From Ptiloglossa arizonensis (Eukaryota; Arthropoda; Insecta; Hymenoptera; Colletidae), in the NCBI RefSeq assembly GCF_051014685.1, contig NW_027478385.1:6696001-6760000 (forward strand): a stretch of DNA of 64,000 bases, read 5' to 3'. The translations under genes and the position numbers were made by a program. Shown piece by piece: positions 26,798-39,271 of the stretch; the first letter of the stretch is position 1; the number at the start of each line of letters is the position of its first letter. The notes under the pieces were generated by a model. It saw only the letters and a program-made list of their open reading frames with translations. It ran no database searches and was not told where the DNA came from.

Positions 26798-29109
26798 AAA
26801 ATACGCATACCCTTGTAATCGGGCGAGCTTCTACTTTCAATTGCAATAGGAATTTTTGGATTAGGTCAATCCGTTCGCGAGATATGGCAGTTTGAAGCTA
26901 AGAAATGGTTGAGAAGAGAACAAAGTTTCGCAATTCTGCTGCTCCAAACGCTTAACCAGAATGGCCTAGGGAAAAAATACGCATGCCGTTGTAATCGGGC
27001 GAGATTCTACTTTCAGATGAAATCGGAATTTTTGGGTTAGGTCAATCCGTTCGCGACATATGGCAGTTTGAAGCTAAGAAATGGTTGAGAAGACAACAAA
27101 TTTTTCGCAATTCTGCTGCTCCAAACGCTTAACCAGAATGGCCTAGGGAAAAAATACGCATACCCTTGTAATCGGGCGAGCTTCTACTTTCAATTGCAAA
27201 AGGAATTTTTGGATTAGGTCAATCCGTTCGCGAGATATGGCAGTTCGAAGCTAAGAAATGGTTGAGAAGAGAACAAAGTTTCGCAATTCTGCTGCTCCAA
27301 ACGCTTAACCAGAATGGCCTAGGGAAAAAATACATATACCGTTGTAATCGGGCGTGTTTCTACTTTCAGTTGCAATAGGAATTTTTGGGTTAGGTCAATC
27401 CGTTCGCGACATATGGCAGTTTGAAGCTAAGAAATGGTTGAGAAGACAACAAATTTTTCGCAATTCTGCTGCTCCAAACGCTTAACCAGAATGGCCTAGG
27501 GAAAAAATACACATACCGTTGTAATCGGGCGAGTTTCTACTTTCAGACGCAGCAGGAATTTTTGTGTTTGGTCAATCCGTTCGCGAGATATGGGACTTTG
27601 AAGCTAAGAAATGGTTGACAAGACAACAAATTTGCCGCACTTCTGCTGCTCCAATCGCTTATCCAGAATAGCCTAGGGGAAAAATACACGTACCGTTGTA
27701 ATCGGGCGAGTTTCTACTTTCAAATGCAATAGGAATTTTTGGGTTAGGTCAATCCGTTCGCGAGATATGGCAGTTCGAAGCTAAGAAATGGTTGAGAAGA
27801 GAACAAAGTTTCGCAATTCTGCTGCTCCAAACGCTTAACCAGAATGGCCTACGGGGAAAATACACATACCGTTGTTATCGGGCGAGTTTCTACTTTCAGA
27901 TGCAATAGGAATTTTTGGGTTAGGTCAATCCGTTCGCGAGATATGGGAGTTTAAAGCGAAGAAATGGTTGAGAAGGCAAAAATTTTTTCGCAATTCTGCT
28001 GCTTCAAACGCATAACCAGTATAGCCTAGGGAAAAAATAAATATACCGTTGTAATCGGGCGTGTTTCTACTTTCAGTGGCAATAGGAATTTTTGGGTTAG
28101 GTCAATCCGTTCGCGAGATATGGGACTTTGAAGCTAAGAAATGTTTGGGAAGGCAAAAAATTTTTCGCAATTCTGCTGCTCCAAACGCTTAACCAGAATG
28201 GCCTAGGGAAAAAATACACATACCGTTGTAATCGGGCGAGATTCTACTTTCAGATGCAATAGGAATTTTTGGGTTAGGTCAATCCGTTCGCGACATATGG
28301 CAGTTTGAAGCTAAGAAATGGTTGAGAAGACAACAAATTTTTCGCAATTCTGCTGCTCCAAACGCTTAACCAGAATGGCCTAGGGGAAAAATACGCATAC
28401 AGTTGTAATCGGGCGAGTTTCTACTTTCAGACGCAGCAGGAATTTTTGTGTTTGGTCAATCCGTTCGCGTGATGTGGGAGTTTGAAGCTAAGAAATGGTT
28501 GAGAAGACAACAAATTTTTCGCAATTCTGCTGCTCCAAACGCTTAACCAGAATGGCCTAGGGGAAAAATACACGTACCGTTGTAATCGGGCGAGTTTCTA
28601 CTTTCTAATGCAATAGGAATTTTTGGGTTAGGCCAATCCGTTCGCGAGATATGGTAGTTTGAAGACAAGAAATGGTTGAGAAGGCAAAAAATTTTTCGCA
28701 ATTCTGCTGCTCAAAACGCTTAACCAGAATGGCCTAGGGAAAAAATACGCATACCCTTGTAATCGGGCGAGCTTCTACTTTCAATTGCAAAAGGAATTTT
28801 TGGATTAGGTCAATCCGTTCGCGAGATATGGCAGTTTGAAGCTAAGAAATGGTTGAGAAGAGAACAAAGTTTCGCAATTCTGCTGCTCCAAACGCTTAAC
28901 CAGAATGGCCTAGGGAAAAAATACGCATGCCGTTGTAATCGGGCGAGATTCTACTTTCAGATGAAATCGGAATTTTTGGGTTAGGTCAATCCGTTCGCGA
29001 CATATGGCAGTTTGAAGCTAAGAAATGGTTGAGAAGACAACAAATTTTTCGCAATTCTGCTGCTCCAAACGCTTAACCAGAATGGCCTAGGGAAAAAATA
29101 CGCATACCC
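25550..29109 (+). repeat. 11-monomer tandem duplication (1,944-bp spacing)
   Basis: About 25550-27165 and 27494-29109 match at an offset of 1,944 bp (11 x 177 minus 3). The markers are cctacgg at 25904/27848, tttaaagcgaag at 26006/27950 and gcatgccg at 26981/28925. The second copy ends in a junction monomer at about 29100-29140. There the cttgtaatcgggcgag left half joins a gacgcagcagg right half, where the first copy has aattgcaaaagg. Confidence 0.78.
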
Positions 29110-29136
29110 TTGTAATCGGGCGAGTTTCTACTTTCA

Positions 29137-32100
29137 GACGCAGCAGGAATTTTTGTGCTTGGTCAATCCGTTCGCGAGATATGGGACTTTGAAGCTAAGA
29201 AATGGTTGACAAGACAACAAATTTGCCGCACTTCTGCTGCTCAAATCGCTTATCCAGAATGGCCTAGGGGAAAAATACACATACCGTTGTAATCGGGCGA
29301 GTTTCTACTTTCAGATGCAATAGGAATTTTTGGGTTAGGTCAATCCGTTCGCGAGATATGGGAGTTTGAAGTCAAGAAATGGTTGAGAAGGCAAAAAATT
29401 TTTCGCAATTCTGCTGCTCCAAACGCTTAACCAGAATGGCCTAGGGGAAAAATACATATACCGTTGTAATCGGGCGTGTTTCTACTTTCAGTTGCAATAG
29501 GAATTTTTGGGTTAGGTCAATCCGTTCGCGAGATATGGGACTTTGAAGCTAAGAAATGTTTGGGAAGGCAAAAAATTTTTCGCAATTCTGCTGCTCCAAA
29601 CGCTTAACCAGAATGGCCTAGGGAAAAAATACACATACCGTTGTAATCTGGCGAGATTCTACTTTCAGATGCAATAGGAATTTTTGGGTTAGGTCAATCC
29701 GTTCGCGAGATATGGGCCTTTGAAGCTAAGAAATGTTTGGGAAGGCAAAAAATTTTTCGCAATTCTGCTGCTCCAATCGCTTAACCAGAATGGCCTAGGG
29801 GAAAAATACACATACCGTTGTAATCGGGCGTGTTTCTACTTTCAAATGCAGTAGGAATTTTTGGGTTAGTTCAATCCGTTCGCGAGATATGAGAGTTTGA
29901 AGCTAAGAAATGGTTGAGAAGAGAACAAATTTTTCGCAATTCTGCTGCTCCAGACGCTTAACCAGAATGGCCAAGGGAAAAAATACGCATACCGTTGTAA
30001 TCGCGCGAGTTTCTACTTTCAGTTACAATAGGAATTTTTGGATTAAGCCAATCCGTTCGCGAGATATGGGACTTTGAAGCTAAGAAATGGTTGACAAGAC
30101 AACAAATTTTCCGCACTTCTGCTGCTCCAATCGCTTATCCAGAGTGGCCTAGGGGAAAAATACACGTACCGTTGTAATCGGGCGAGTTTCTACTTTCATA
30201 TGCAATAGGAATTTTTGGGTTAGGTCAATCCGTTCGCGAGATATGGGCCTTTGAAGCTAAGAAATGTTTGGGAAGGCAAAAAATTTTTCGCAATTCTGCT
30301 GCTCCAAAAGCTTAACCAGAATGGCCTAGGGAAAAAATACACATACCGTTGTAATCGGGCGAGATTCTACTTTCAGATGCAATAGGAATTTTTGGGTTAG
30401 GTCAATCCGTTCGCGACATATGGCTGTTTGAAGCTAAGAAATGGTTGAGAAGACAACAAATTTTTCGCAATTCTGCTGCTCCAAACGCTTCACCAGAATG
30501 GCCTAGGGGAAAAATACGCATACAGTTGTAATCGGGCGAGTTTCTACTTTCAGACGCAGCAGGAATTTTTGTGTTTGGTCAATCCGTTCGCGTGATGTGG
30601 GAGTTTGAAGCTAAGAAATGGTTGAGAAGACAACAAATTTTTCGCAATTCTGCTGCCCAAACGCTTAACCAGAATGGCCTAGGGAAAAAATACACATACC
30701 GTTGTAATCGGGCGAGTTTCTACTTTCAGATGCAATAGGAATTTTTGGGTTAGGTCAATCCGTTCGCGAGGTATGGGAGTTTGAAGACAAGAAATGGTTG
30801 AGAAGGCAAAAAATTTTTCGCAATTCTGCTGCCCCAAACGCTTTCCAGAATGGCCTAGGGGAAAAATACATATACCGTTGTAATCGGGCGTGTTTCTACT
30901 TTCAGTTGCAATAGTAATTTTTGGGTTAGGTCAATCCGTTCGCGAGATATGGGACTTTGAAGCTAAGAAATGTTTGGGAAGGCAAACAATTTTTCGCAAT
31001 TCTGCTGCTCCAAAAGCTTAACCAGAATGGCCTAGGGAAAAAATACACATACCGTTGTAATCGGGCGAGATTCTACTTTCAGATGCAATAGGAATTTTTG
31101 GGTTAGGTCAATCCGTTCGCGACATATGGCAGTTTGAAGCTAAGAAATGGTTGAGAAGACAACAAATTTTTCGCAATTCTGCTGCTCCAAACGCTTCACC
31201 AGAATGGCCTAGGGGAAAAATACGCATACAGTTGTAATCGGGCGAGTTTCTACTTTCAGACGCAGCAGGAATTTTTGTGTTTGGTCAATCCGTTCGCGTG
31301 ATGTGGGAGTTTGAAGCTAAGAAATGGTTGAGAAGACAACAAATTTTTCGCAATTCTGCTGCTCCAAACGCTTAACCAGAATGGCCTAGGGAAAAAATAC
31401 ACATACCGTTGTAATCGGGCGAGTTTCTACTTTCAGACGCAGCAGGAATTTTTGTGTTTGGTCAATCCGTTCGCGAGATATGGGACTTTGAAGCTAAGAA
31501 ATGGTTGACAAGACAACAAATTTGCCGCACTTCTGCTGCTCCAATCGCTTATCCAGAATAGCCTAGGGGAAAAATACACGTACCGTTGTAATCGGGCGAG
31601 TTTCTACTTTCAAATGCAATAGGAATTTTTGGGTTAGGTCAATCCGTTCGCGAGATATGGCAGTTCGAAGCTAAGAAATGGTTGAGAAGAGAACAAAGTT
31701 TCGCAATTCTGCTGCTCCAAACGCTTAACCAGAATGGCCTACGGGGAAAATACACATACCGTTGTTATCGGGCGAGTTTCTACTTTCAGATGCAATAGGA
31801 ATTTTTGGGTTAGGTCAATCCGTTCGCGAGATATGGGAGTTTAAAGCGAAGAAATGGTTGAGAAGGCAAAAATTTTTTCGCAATTCTGCTGCTTCAAACG
31901 CATAACCAGTATAGCCTAGGGAAAAAATAAATATACCGTTGTAATCGGGCGTGTTTCTACTTTCAGTGGCAATAGGAATTTTTGGGTTAGGTCAATCCGT
32001 TCGCGAGATATGGGACTTTGAAGCTAAGAAATGTTTGGGAAGGCAAAAAATTTTTCGCAATTCTGCTGCTCCAAACGCTTAACCAGAATGGCCTAGGGAA

Positions 32101-32637
32101 AAAATACACATACCGTTGTAATCGGGCGAGATTCTACTTTCAGATGCAATAGGAATTTTTGGGTTAGGTCAATCCGTTCGCGACATATGGCAGTTTGAAG
32201 CTAAGAAATGGTTGAGAAGACAACAAATTTTTCGCAATTCTGCTGCTCCAAACGCTTAACCAGAATGGCCTAGGGGAAAAATACGCATACAGTTGTAATC
32301 GGGCGAGTTTCTACTTTCAGACGCAGCAGGAATTTTTGTGTTTGGTCAATCCGTTCGCGTGATGTGGGAGTTTGAAGCTAAGAAATGGTTGAGAAGACAA
32401 CAAATTTTTCGCAATTCTGCTGCTCCAAACGCTTAACCAGAATGGCCTAGGGGAAAAATACACGTACCGTTGTAATCGGGCGAGTTTCTACTTTCTAATG
32501 CAATAGGAATTTTTGGGTTAGGCCAATCCGTTCGCGAGATATGGTAGTTTGAAGACAAGAAATGGTTGAGAAGGCAAAAAATTTTTCGCAATTCTGCTGC
32601 TCAAAACGCTTAACCAGAATGGCCTAGGGAAAAAATA
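29137..32637 (+). repeat. Region C duplication, copy 2 (about 3.5 kb)
   Basis: This is the partner of 23480-26797. It has an extra monomer at about 30010-30190 carrying cagttacaatagg and ttaagcc, a type otherwise common in regions A and B. Similarity to copy 1 ends near 32631, where this copy goes on as cacataccgttg and copy 1 goes on as cgcatacccttg. Its last part (from about 31490) also forms the start of the first 22-monomer unit of region D, so regions C and D overlap rather than abut. Confidence 0.78.
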
Positions 32638-35380
32638 CACATACCGTTGTAATCGGGCGAGTTTCTACTTTCAGATGCAATAGGAATTTTTGTGTTAGGT
32701 CAATCCGTTCGTGACATATGGCAGTTTGAAGATAAGAAATGGTTGAGAAGACAACAAATTTTTCGCAATTCTGCTGCTCCAAACGCTTAACCAGAATGGC
32801 CTAGGGAAAAAATACGCATACAGTTGTAATCGGGCGAGTTACTACTTTCAGACGCAGCAGGAATTTTTGGATTAGGTCAATCCGTTCGCGAGATATGGGA
32901 CTTTGAAGCTAAGAAATGGTTGACAAGACAACAAATTTTCCGCACTTCTGCTGCTCCAATCGCTTATCCAGAATGGCCTAGTGGAAAAATACACGTACCG
33001 TTGTAATCGGGCGTGTTTCTACTTTCAAATGCAATAGGAATTTTTGGGTTAGGTCAATCCGTTCGCGAGATATGGCAGTTCGAAGCTAAGAAATGGTTGA
33101 GAAGAGAACAAAGTTTCGCAATTCTGCTGCTCCAAACGCTTAACCAGAATGGCCTAGGGAAAGAATACTTATACCGTTGTAATCGGACGTGTTTCTACTT
33201 TCAGTTGCAATAGGAATTTTTGGGTTAGGTCAATCCGTTCGCGACATATGGCAGTTTGAAGCTAAGAAATGGTTGAGAAGACAACAAATTTTTCGCAATT
33301 CTGCTGCTCCAAACGCTTAACCAGAATGGCCTAGGGAAAAAATACACATACCGTTGTAATCGGGCGAGTTTCTACTTTCAGACGCAGCAGGAATTTTTGT
33401 GTTTGGTCAATCCGTTCGCGAGATATGGGACTTTGAAGCTAAGAAATGGTTGACAAGACAACAAATTTGCCGCACTTCTGCTGCTCCAATCGCTTATCCA
33501 GAATGGCCTAGGGGAAAAATACACGTACCGTTGTAATCGGGCGAGTTTCTACTTTCAACTGCAATAGGAATTTTTGGGTTAGGTCAATCCGTTCGCGAGA
33601 TATGGTAGTTTGAAGCTAAGAAATGGTTGAGAAGAGAACAAACTTTTCGCAATTCTGCTGCTCCAAACGCTTAACCAGAATGGCCTAGGGAAAAAATACA
33701 CATACCGTTGTTATCGGGCGAGTTTCTACTTTCAGATGCAATAGGAATTTTTGGGTTAGGTCAATCCGTTCGCGAGATATGGGAGTTTAAAGCGAAGAAA
33801 TGGTTGAGAAGGCAAAAATTTTTTCGCCACTCTGCTGCTTCAAACGCATAACCAGTATAGCCTAGGGAAAAAATACATATACCGTTGTAATCGGGCGTGT
33901 TTCTACTTTCAGTGGCAATAGGAATTTTTGGGTTAGGTCAATCCGTTCGCGAGATATGGGACTTTGAAGCTAAGAAATGTTTGGGAAGGCAAACAATTTT
34001 TCGCAATTCTGCTGCTCCAAACGTTTAACCAGAATGGCCTAGGGAAAAAATACACATACCGTTGTAATCGGGCGAGTTTCTACTTTCAGATGCAATAGGA
34101 ATTTTTGGGTTAGGTCAATCCGTTCGCGAGATATGGGAGTTTAAAGCGAAGAAATGGTTGAGAAGGCAAAAATTTTTTCGCCACTCTGCTGCTTCAAACG
34201 CATAACCAGTATAGCCTAGGGAAAAAATACATATACCGTTGTAATCGGGCGTGTTTCTACTTTCAGTGGCAATAGGAATTTTTGGGTTAGGTCAATCCGT
34301 TCGCGAGATATGGGACTTTGAAGCTAAGAAATGTTTGGGAAGGCAAACAATTTTTCGCAATTCTGCTGCTCCAAACGTTTAACCAGAATGGCCTAGGGAA
34401 AAAATACACATACCGTTGTAATCGGGCGAGATTCTACTTTCAGATGCAATAGGAATTTTTGGGTTAGGTCAATCCGTTCGCGACATATGGCAGTTTGAAG
34501 CTAAGAAATGGTTGAGAAGACAACAAATTTTTCGCAATTCTGCTGCTCCAAACGCTTAACCAGAATGACCTAGGGGAAAAATACGCATACAGTTGTAATC
34601 GGGCGAGTTTCTACTTTCAGACGCAGCAGGAATTTTTGTGTTTGGTCAATCCGTTCGCGTGATGTGGGAGTTTGAAGCTAAGAAATGTTTGAGAAGACAA
34701 CAAATTTTTCGCAATTCTGCTGCTCCAAACGCTTAACCAGAATGGCCTAGGGGAAAAATACACGTACCGTTGTAATCGGGCGAGTTTCTACTTTCTAATG
34801 CAATAGGAATTTTTGGGTTAGTTCAATCCGTTCGCGAGATATGAGTGTTTGAAGCTAAGAAATGGTTGAGAAGAGAACAAATTTTTCGCAATTCTGCTGC
34901 TCCAAACGCTTAACCAGAATGGCATGGGAGAAAATACACATACCGTTGTAATCGGACGAGTTTCTACTTTCAGTTACAATAGGAATTTTTGGGTTAGGTC
35001 AATCCGTTCGCGAGATATGGGACTTTGAATCTAAGAAATGGTTGACGACACAACAAATTTTTGGCACTTCAGCTGCTCCAATCGCCTAATCAGAACGGCC
35101 TAGGGGAAAAATACACTTACCGTTGTAATCGGACGAGTTTCTACTATCAAATGCAATAGGAGTTTTTGGGTTAGGCCAATCCGTTCGCGAGATATCGGAG
35201 TTTGAAGAAAAGAAATGGTTGAGAAGGCAAAAAATTTTTCGCAATTCTGCAGCTCCAAACGCTTAACCAGAATGGCCCAGGGAAAAAATACACATACCGT
35301 TGTAATCGGGCGAGTCTCTACTTTCAGATGCAATAGGAATTTTTGGGTTAGGTCAATTCGTTCGCGACATATGGGAGCTT
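31490..35380 (+). repeat. 22-monomer higher-order repeat, copy 1 (3,891 bp)
   Basis: Diagnostic variants recur at 3,891-bp intervals (22 x 177 minus 3): cctacgg at 31738, 35629 and 39520; tttaaagcgaag at 31840, 35731 and 39622; and the acttataccg monomer downstream of 33013, 36904 and 40795. The unit contains a gaatagcctagg monomer, two tttaaagcgaag monomers 354 bp apart, a ggcatggg (176-bp) monomer and a ttggcacttcagc monomer. In the stretches I compared, copies 1 and 2 showed no difference, so this HOR is recently homogenised or amplified. Confidence 0.88.
33714..34421 (+). repeat. Two-monomer (354-bp) tandem duplication inside the HOR
   Basis: The tttaaagcgaag monomer and the following agtggcaatagg/cgtttaacc monomer occur twice in succession (tttaaagcg at 33786 and 34140). 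The same pair is doubled in the next HOR copy (37677 and 38031) but single in the third (42451). Either the doubling arose before copies 1 and 2 separated, or the third copy lost it. Confidence 0.82.
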
Positions 35381-38300
35381 GAAGCTAAGAAATGGTTGAC
35401 AAGACAACAAATTTGCCGCACTTCTGCTGCTCCAATCGCTTATCCAGAATAGCCTAGGGGAAAAATACACGTACCGTTGTAATCGGGCGAGTTTCTACTT
35501 TCAAATGCAATAGGAATTTTTGGGTTAGGTCAATCCGTTCGCGAGATATGGCAGTTCGAAGCTAAGAAATGGTTGAGAAGAGAACAAAGTTTCGCAATTC
35601 TGCTGCTCCAAACGCTTAACCAGAATGGCCTACGGGGAAAATACACATACCGTTGTTATCGGGCGAGTTTCTACTTTCAGATGCAATAGGAATTTTTGGG
35701 TTAGGTCAATCCGTTCGCGAGATATGGGAGTTTAAAGCGAAGAAATGGTTGAGAAGGCAAAAATTTTTTCGCAATTCTGCTGCTTCAAACGCATAACCAG
35801 TATAGCCTAGGGAAAAAATAAATATACCGTTGTAATCGGGCGTGTTTCTACTTTCAGTGGCAATAGGAATTTTTGGGTTAGGTCAATCCGTTCGCGAGAT
35901 ATGGGACTTTGAAGCTAAGAAATGTTTGGGAAGGCAAAAAATTTTTCGCAATTCTGCTGCTCCAAACGCTTAACCAGAATGGCCTAGGGAAAAAATACAC
36001 ATACCGTTGTAATCGGGCGAGATTCTACTTTCAGATGCAATAGGAATTTTTGGGTTAGGTCAATCCGTTCGCGACATATGGCAGTTTGAAGCTAAGAAAT
36101 GGTTGAGAAGACAACAAATTTTTCGCAATTCTGCTGCTCCAAACGCTTAACCAGAATGGCCTAGGGGAAAAATACGCATACAGTTGTAATCGGGCGAGTT
36201 TCTACTTTCAGACGCAGCAGGAATTTTTGTGTTTGGTCAATCCGTTCGCGTGATGTGGGAGTTTGAAGCTAAGAAATGGTTGAGAAGACAACAAATTTTT
36301 CGCAATTCTGCTGCTCCAAACGCTTAACCAGAATGGCCTAGGGGAAAAATACACGTACCGTTGTAATCGGGCGAGTTTCTACTTTCTAATGCAATAGGAA
36401 TTTTTGGGTTAGGCCAATCCGTTCGCGAGATATGGTAGTTTGAAGACAAGAAATGGTTGAGAAGGCAAAAAATTTTTCGCAATTCTGCTGCTCAAAACGC
36501 TTAACCAGAATGGCCTAGGGAAAAAATACACATACCGTTGTAATCGGGCGAGTTTCTACTTTCAGATGCAATAGGAATTTTTGTGTTAGGTCAATCCGTT
36601 CGTGACATATGGCAGTTTGAAGATAAGAAATGGTTGAGAAGACAACAAATTTTTCGCAATTCTGCTGCTCCAAACGCTTAACCAGAATGGCCTAGGGAAA
36701 AAATACGCATACAGTTGTAATCGGGCGAGTTACTACTTTCAGACGCAGCAGGAATTTTTGGATTAGGTCAATCCGTTCGCGAGATATGGGACTTTGAAGC
36801 TAAGAAATGGTTGACAAGACAACAAATTTTCCGCACTTCTGCTGCTCCAATCGCTTATCCAGAATGGCCTAGTGGAAAAATACACGTACCGTTGTAATCG
36901 GGCGTGTTTCTACTTTCAAATGCAATAGGAATTTTTGGGTTAGGTCAATCCGTTCGCGAGATATGGCAGTTCGAAGCTAAGAAATGGTTGAGAAGAGAAC
37001 AAAGTTTCGCAATTCTGCTGCTCCAAACGCTTAACCAGAATGGCCTAGGGAAAGAATACTTATACCGTTGTAATCGGACGTGTTTCTACTTTCAGTTGCA
37101 ATAGGAATTTTTGGGTTAGGTCAATCCGTTCGCGACATATGGCAGTTTGAAGCTAAGAAATGGTTGAGAAGACAACAAATTTTTCGCAATTCTGCTGCTC
37201 CAAACGCTTAACCAGAATGGCCTAGGGAAAAAATACACATACCGTTGTAATCGGGCGAGTTTCTACTTTCAGACGCAGCAGGAATTTTTGTGTTTGGTCA
37301 ATCCGTTCGCGAGATATGGGACTTTGAAGCTAAGAAATGGTTGACAAGACAACAAATTTGCCGCACTTCTGCTGCTCCAATCGCTTATCCAGAATGGCCT
37401 AGGGGAAAAATACACGTACCGTTGTAATCGGGCGAGTTTCTACTTTCAACTGCAATAGGAATTTTTGGGTTAGGTCAATCCGTTCGCGAGATATGGTAGT
37501 TTGAAGCTAAGAAATGGTTGAGAAGAGAACAAACTTTTCGCAATTCTGCTGCTCCAAACGCTTAACCAGAATGGCCTAGGGAAAAAATACACATACCGTT
37601 GTTATCGGGCGAGTTTCTACTTTCAGATGCAATAGGAATTTTTGGGTTAGGTCAATCCGTTCGCGAGATATGGGAGTTTAAAGCGAAGAAATGGTTGAGA
37701 AGGCAAAAATTTTTTCGCCACTCTGCTGCTTCAAACGCATAACCAGTATAGCCTAGGGAAAAAATACATATACCGTTGTAATCGGGCGTGTTTCTACTTT
37801 CAGTGGCAATAGGAATTTTTGGGTTAGGTCAATCCGTTCGCGAGATATGGGACTTTGAAGCTAAGAAATGTTTGGGAAGGCAAACAATTTTTCGCAATTC
37901 TGCTGCTCCAAACGTTTAACCAGAATGGCCTAGGGAAAAAATACACATACCGTTGTAATCGGGCGAGTTTCTACTTTCAGATGCAATAGGAATTTTTGGG
38001 TTAGGTCAATCCGTTCGCGAGATATGGGAGTTTAAAGCGAAGAAATGGTTGAGAAGGCAAAAATTTTTTCGCCACTCTGCTGCTTCAAACGCATAACCAG
38101 TATAGCCTAGGGAAAAAATACATATACCGTTGTAATCGGGCGTGTTTCTACTTTCAGTGGCAATAGGAATTTTTGGGTTAGGTCAATCCGTTCGCGAGAT
38201 ATGGGACTTTGAAGCTAAGAAATGTTTGGGAAGGCAAACAATTTTTCGCAATTCTGCTGCTCCAAACGTTTAACCAGAATGGCCTAGGGAAAAAATACAC

Positions 38301-39271
38301 ATACCGTTGTAATCGGGCGAGATTCTACTTTCAGATGCAATAGGAATTTTTGGGTTAGGTCAATCCGTTCGCGACATATGGCAGTTTGAAGCTAAGAAAT
38401 GGTTGAGAAGACAACAAATTTTTCGCAATTCTGCTGCTCCAAACGCTTAACCAGAATGACCTAGGGGAAAAATACGCATACAGTTGTAATCGGGCGAGTT
38501 TCTACTTTCAGACGCAGCAGGAATTTTTGTGTTTGGTCAATCCGTTCGCGTGATGTGGGAGTTTGAAGCTAAGAAATGTTTGAGAAGACAACAAATTTTT
38601 CGCAATTCTGCTGCTCCAAACGCTTAACCAGAATGGCCTAGGGGAAAAATACACGTACCGTTGTAATCGGGCGAGTTTCTACTTTCTAATGCAATAGGAA
38701 TTTTTGGGTTAGTTCAATCCGTTCGCGAGATATGAGTGTTTGAAGCTAAGAAATGGTTGAGAAGAGAACAAATTTTTCGCAATTCTGCTGCTCCAAACGC
38801 TTAACCAGAATGGCATGGGAGAAAATACACATACCGTTGTAATCGGACGAGTTTCTACTTTCAGTTACAATAGGAATTTTTGGGTTAGGTCAATCCGTTC
38901 GCGAGATATGGGACTTTGAATCTAAGAAATGGTTGACGACACAACAAATTTTTGGCACTTCAGCTGCTCCAATCGCCTAATCAGAACGGCCTAGGGGAAA
39001 AATACACTTACCGTTGTAATCGGACGAGTTTCTACTATCAAATGCAATAGGAGTTTTTGGGTTAGGCCAATCCGTTCGCGAGATATCGGAGTTTGAAGAA
39101 AAGAAATGGTTGAGAAGGCAAAAAATTTTTCGCAATTCTGCAGCTCCAAACGCTTAACCAGAATGGCCCAGGGAAAAAATACACATACCGTTGTAATCGG
39201 GCGAGTCTCTACTTTCAGATGCAATAGGAATTTTTGGGTTAGGTCAATTCGTTCGCGACATATGGGAGCTT
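35381..39271 (+). repeat. 22-monomer higher-order repeat, copy 2 (3,891 bp)
   Basis: This is a tandem copy of 31490-35380 with the same variant order and spacing. The junction lies in the monomer with gagcttgaagc at about 35370-35385. There the cttcagctgctcc/gcccaggg monomer series of the unit's end passes into the atttgccgcac/gaatagcc monomer of the next unit. The presence of the same hybrid junction at 39260-39275 shows that the unit itself, junction included, was amplified. Confidence 0.88.
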
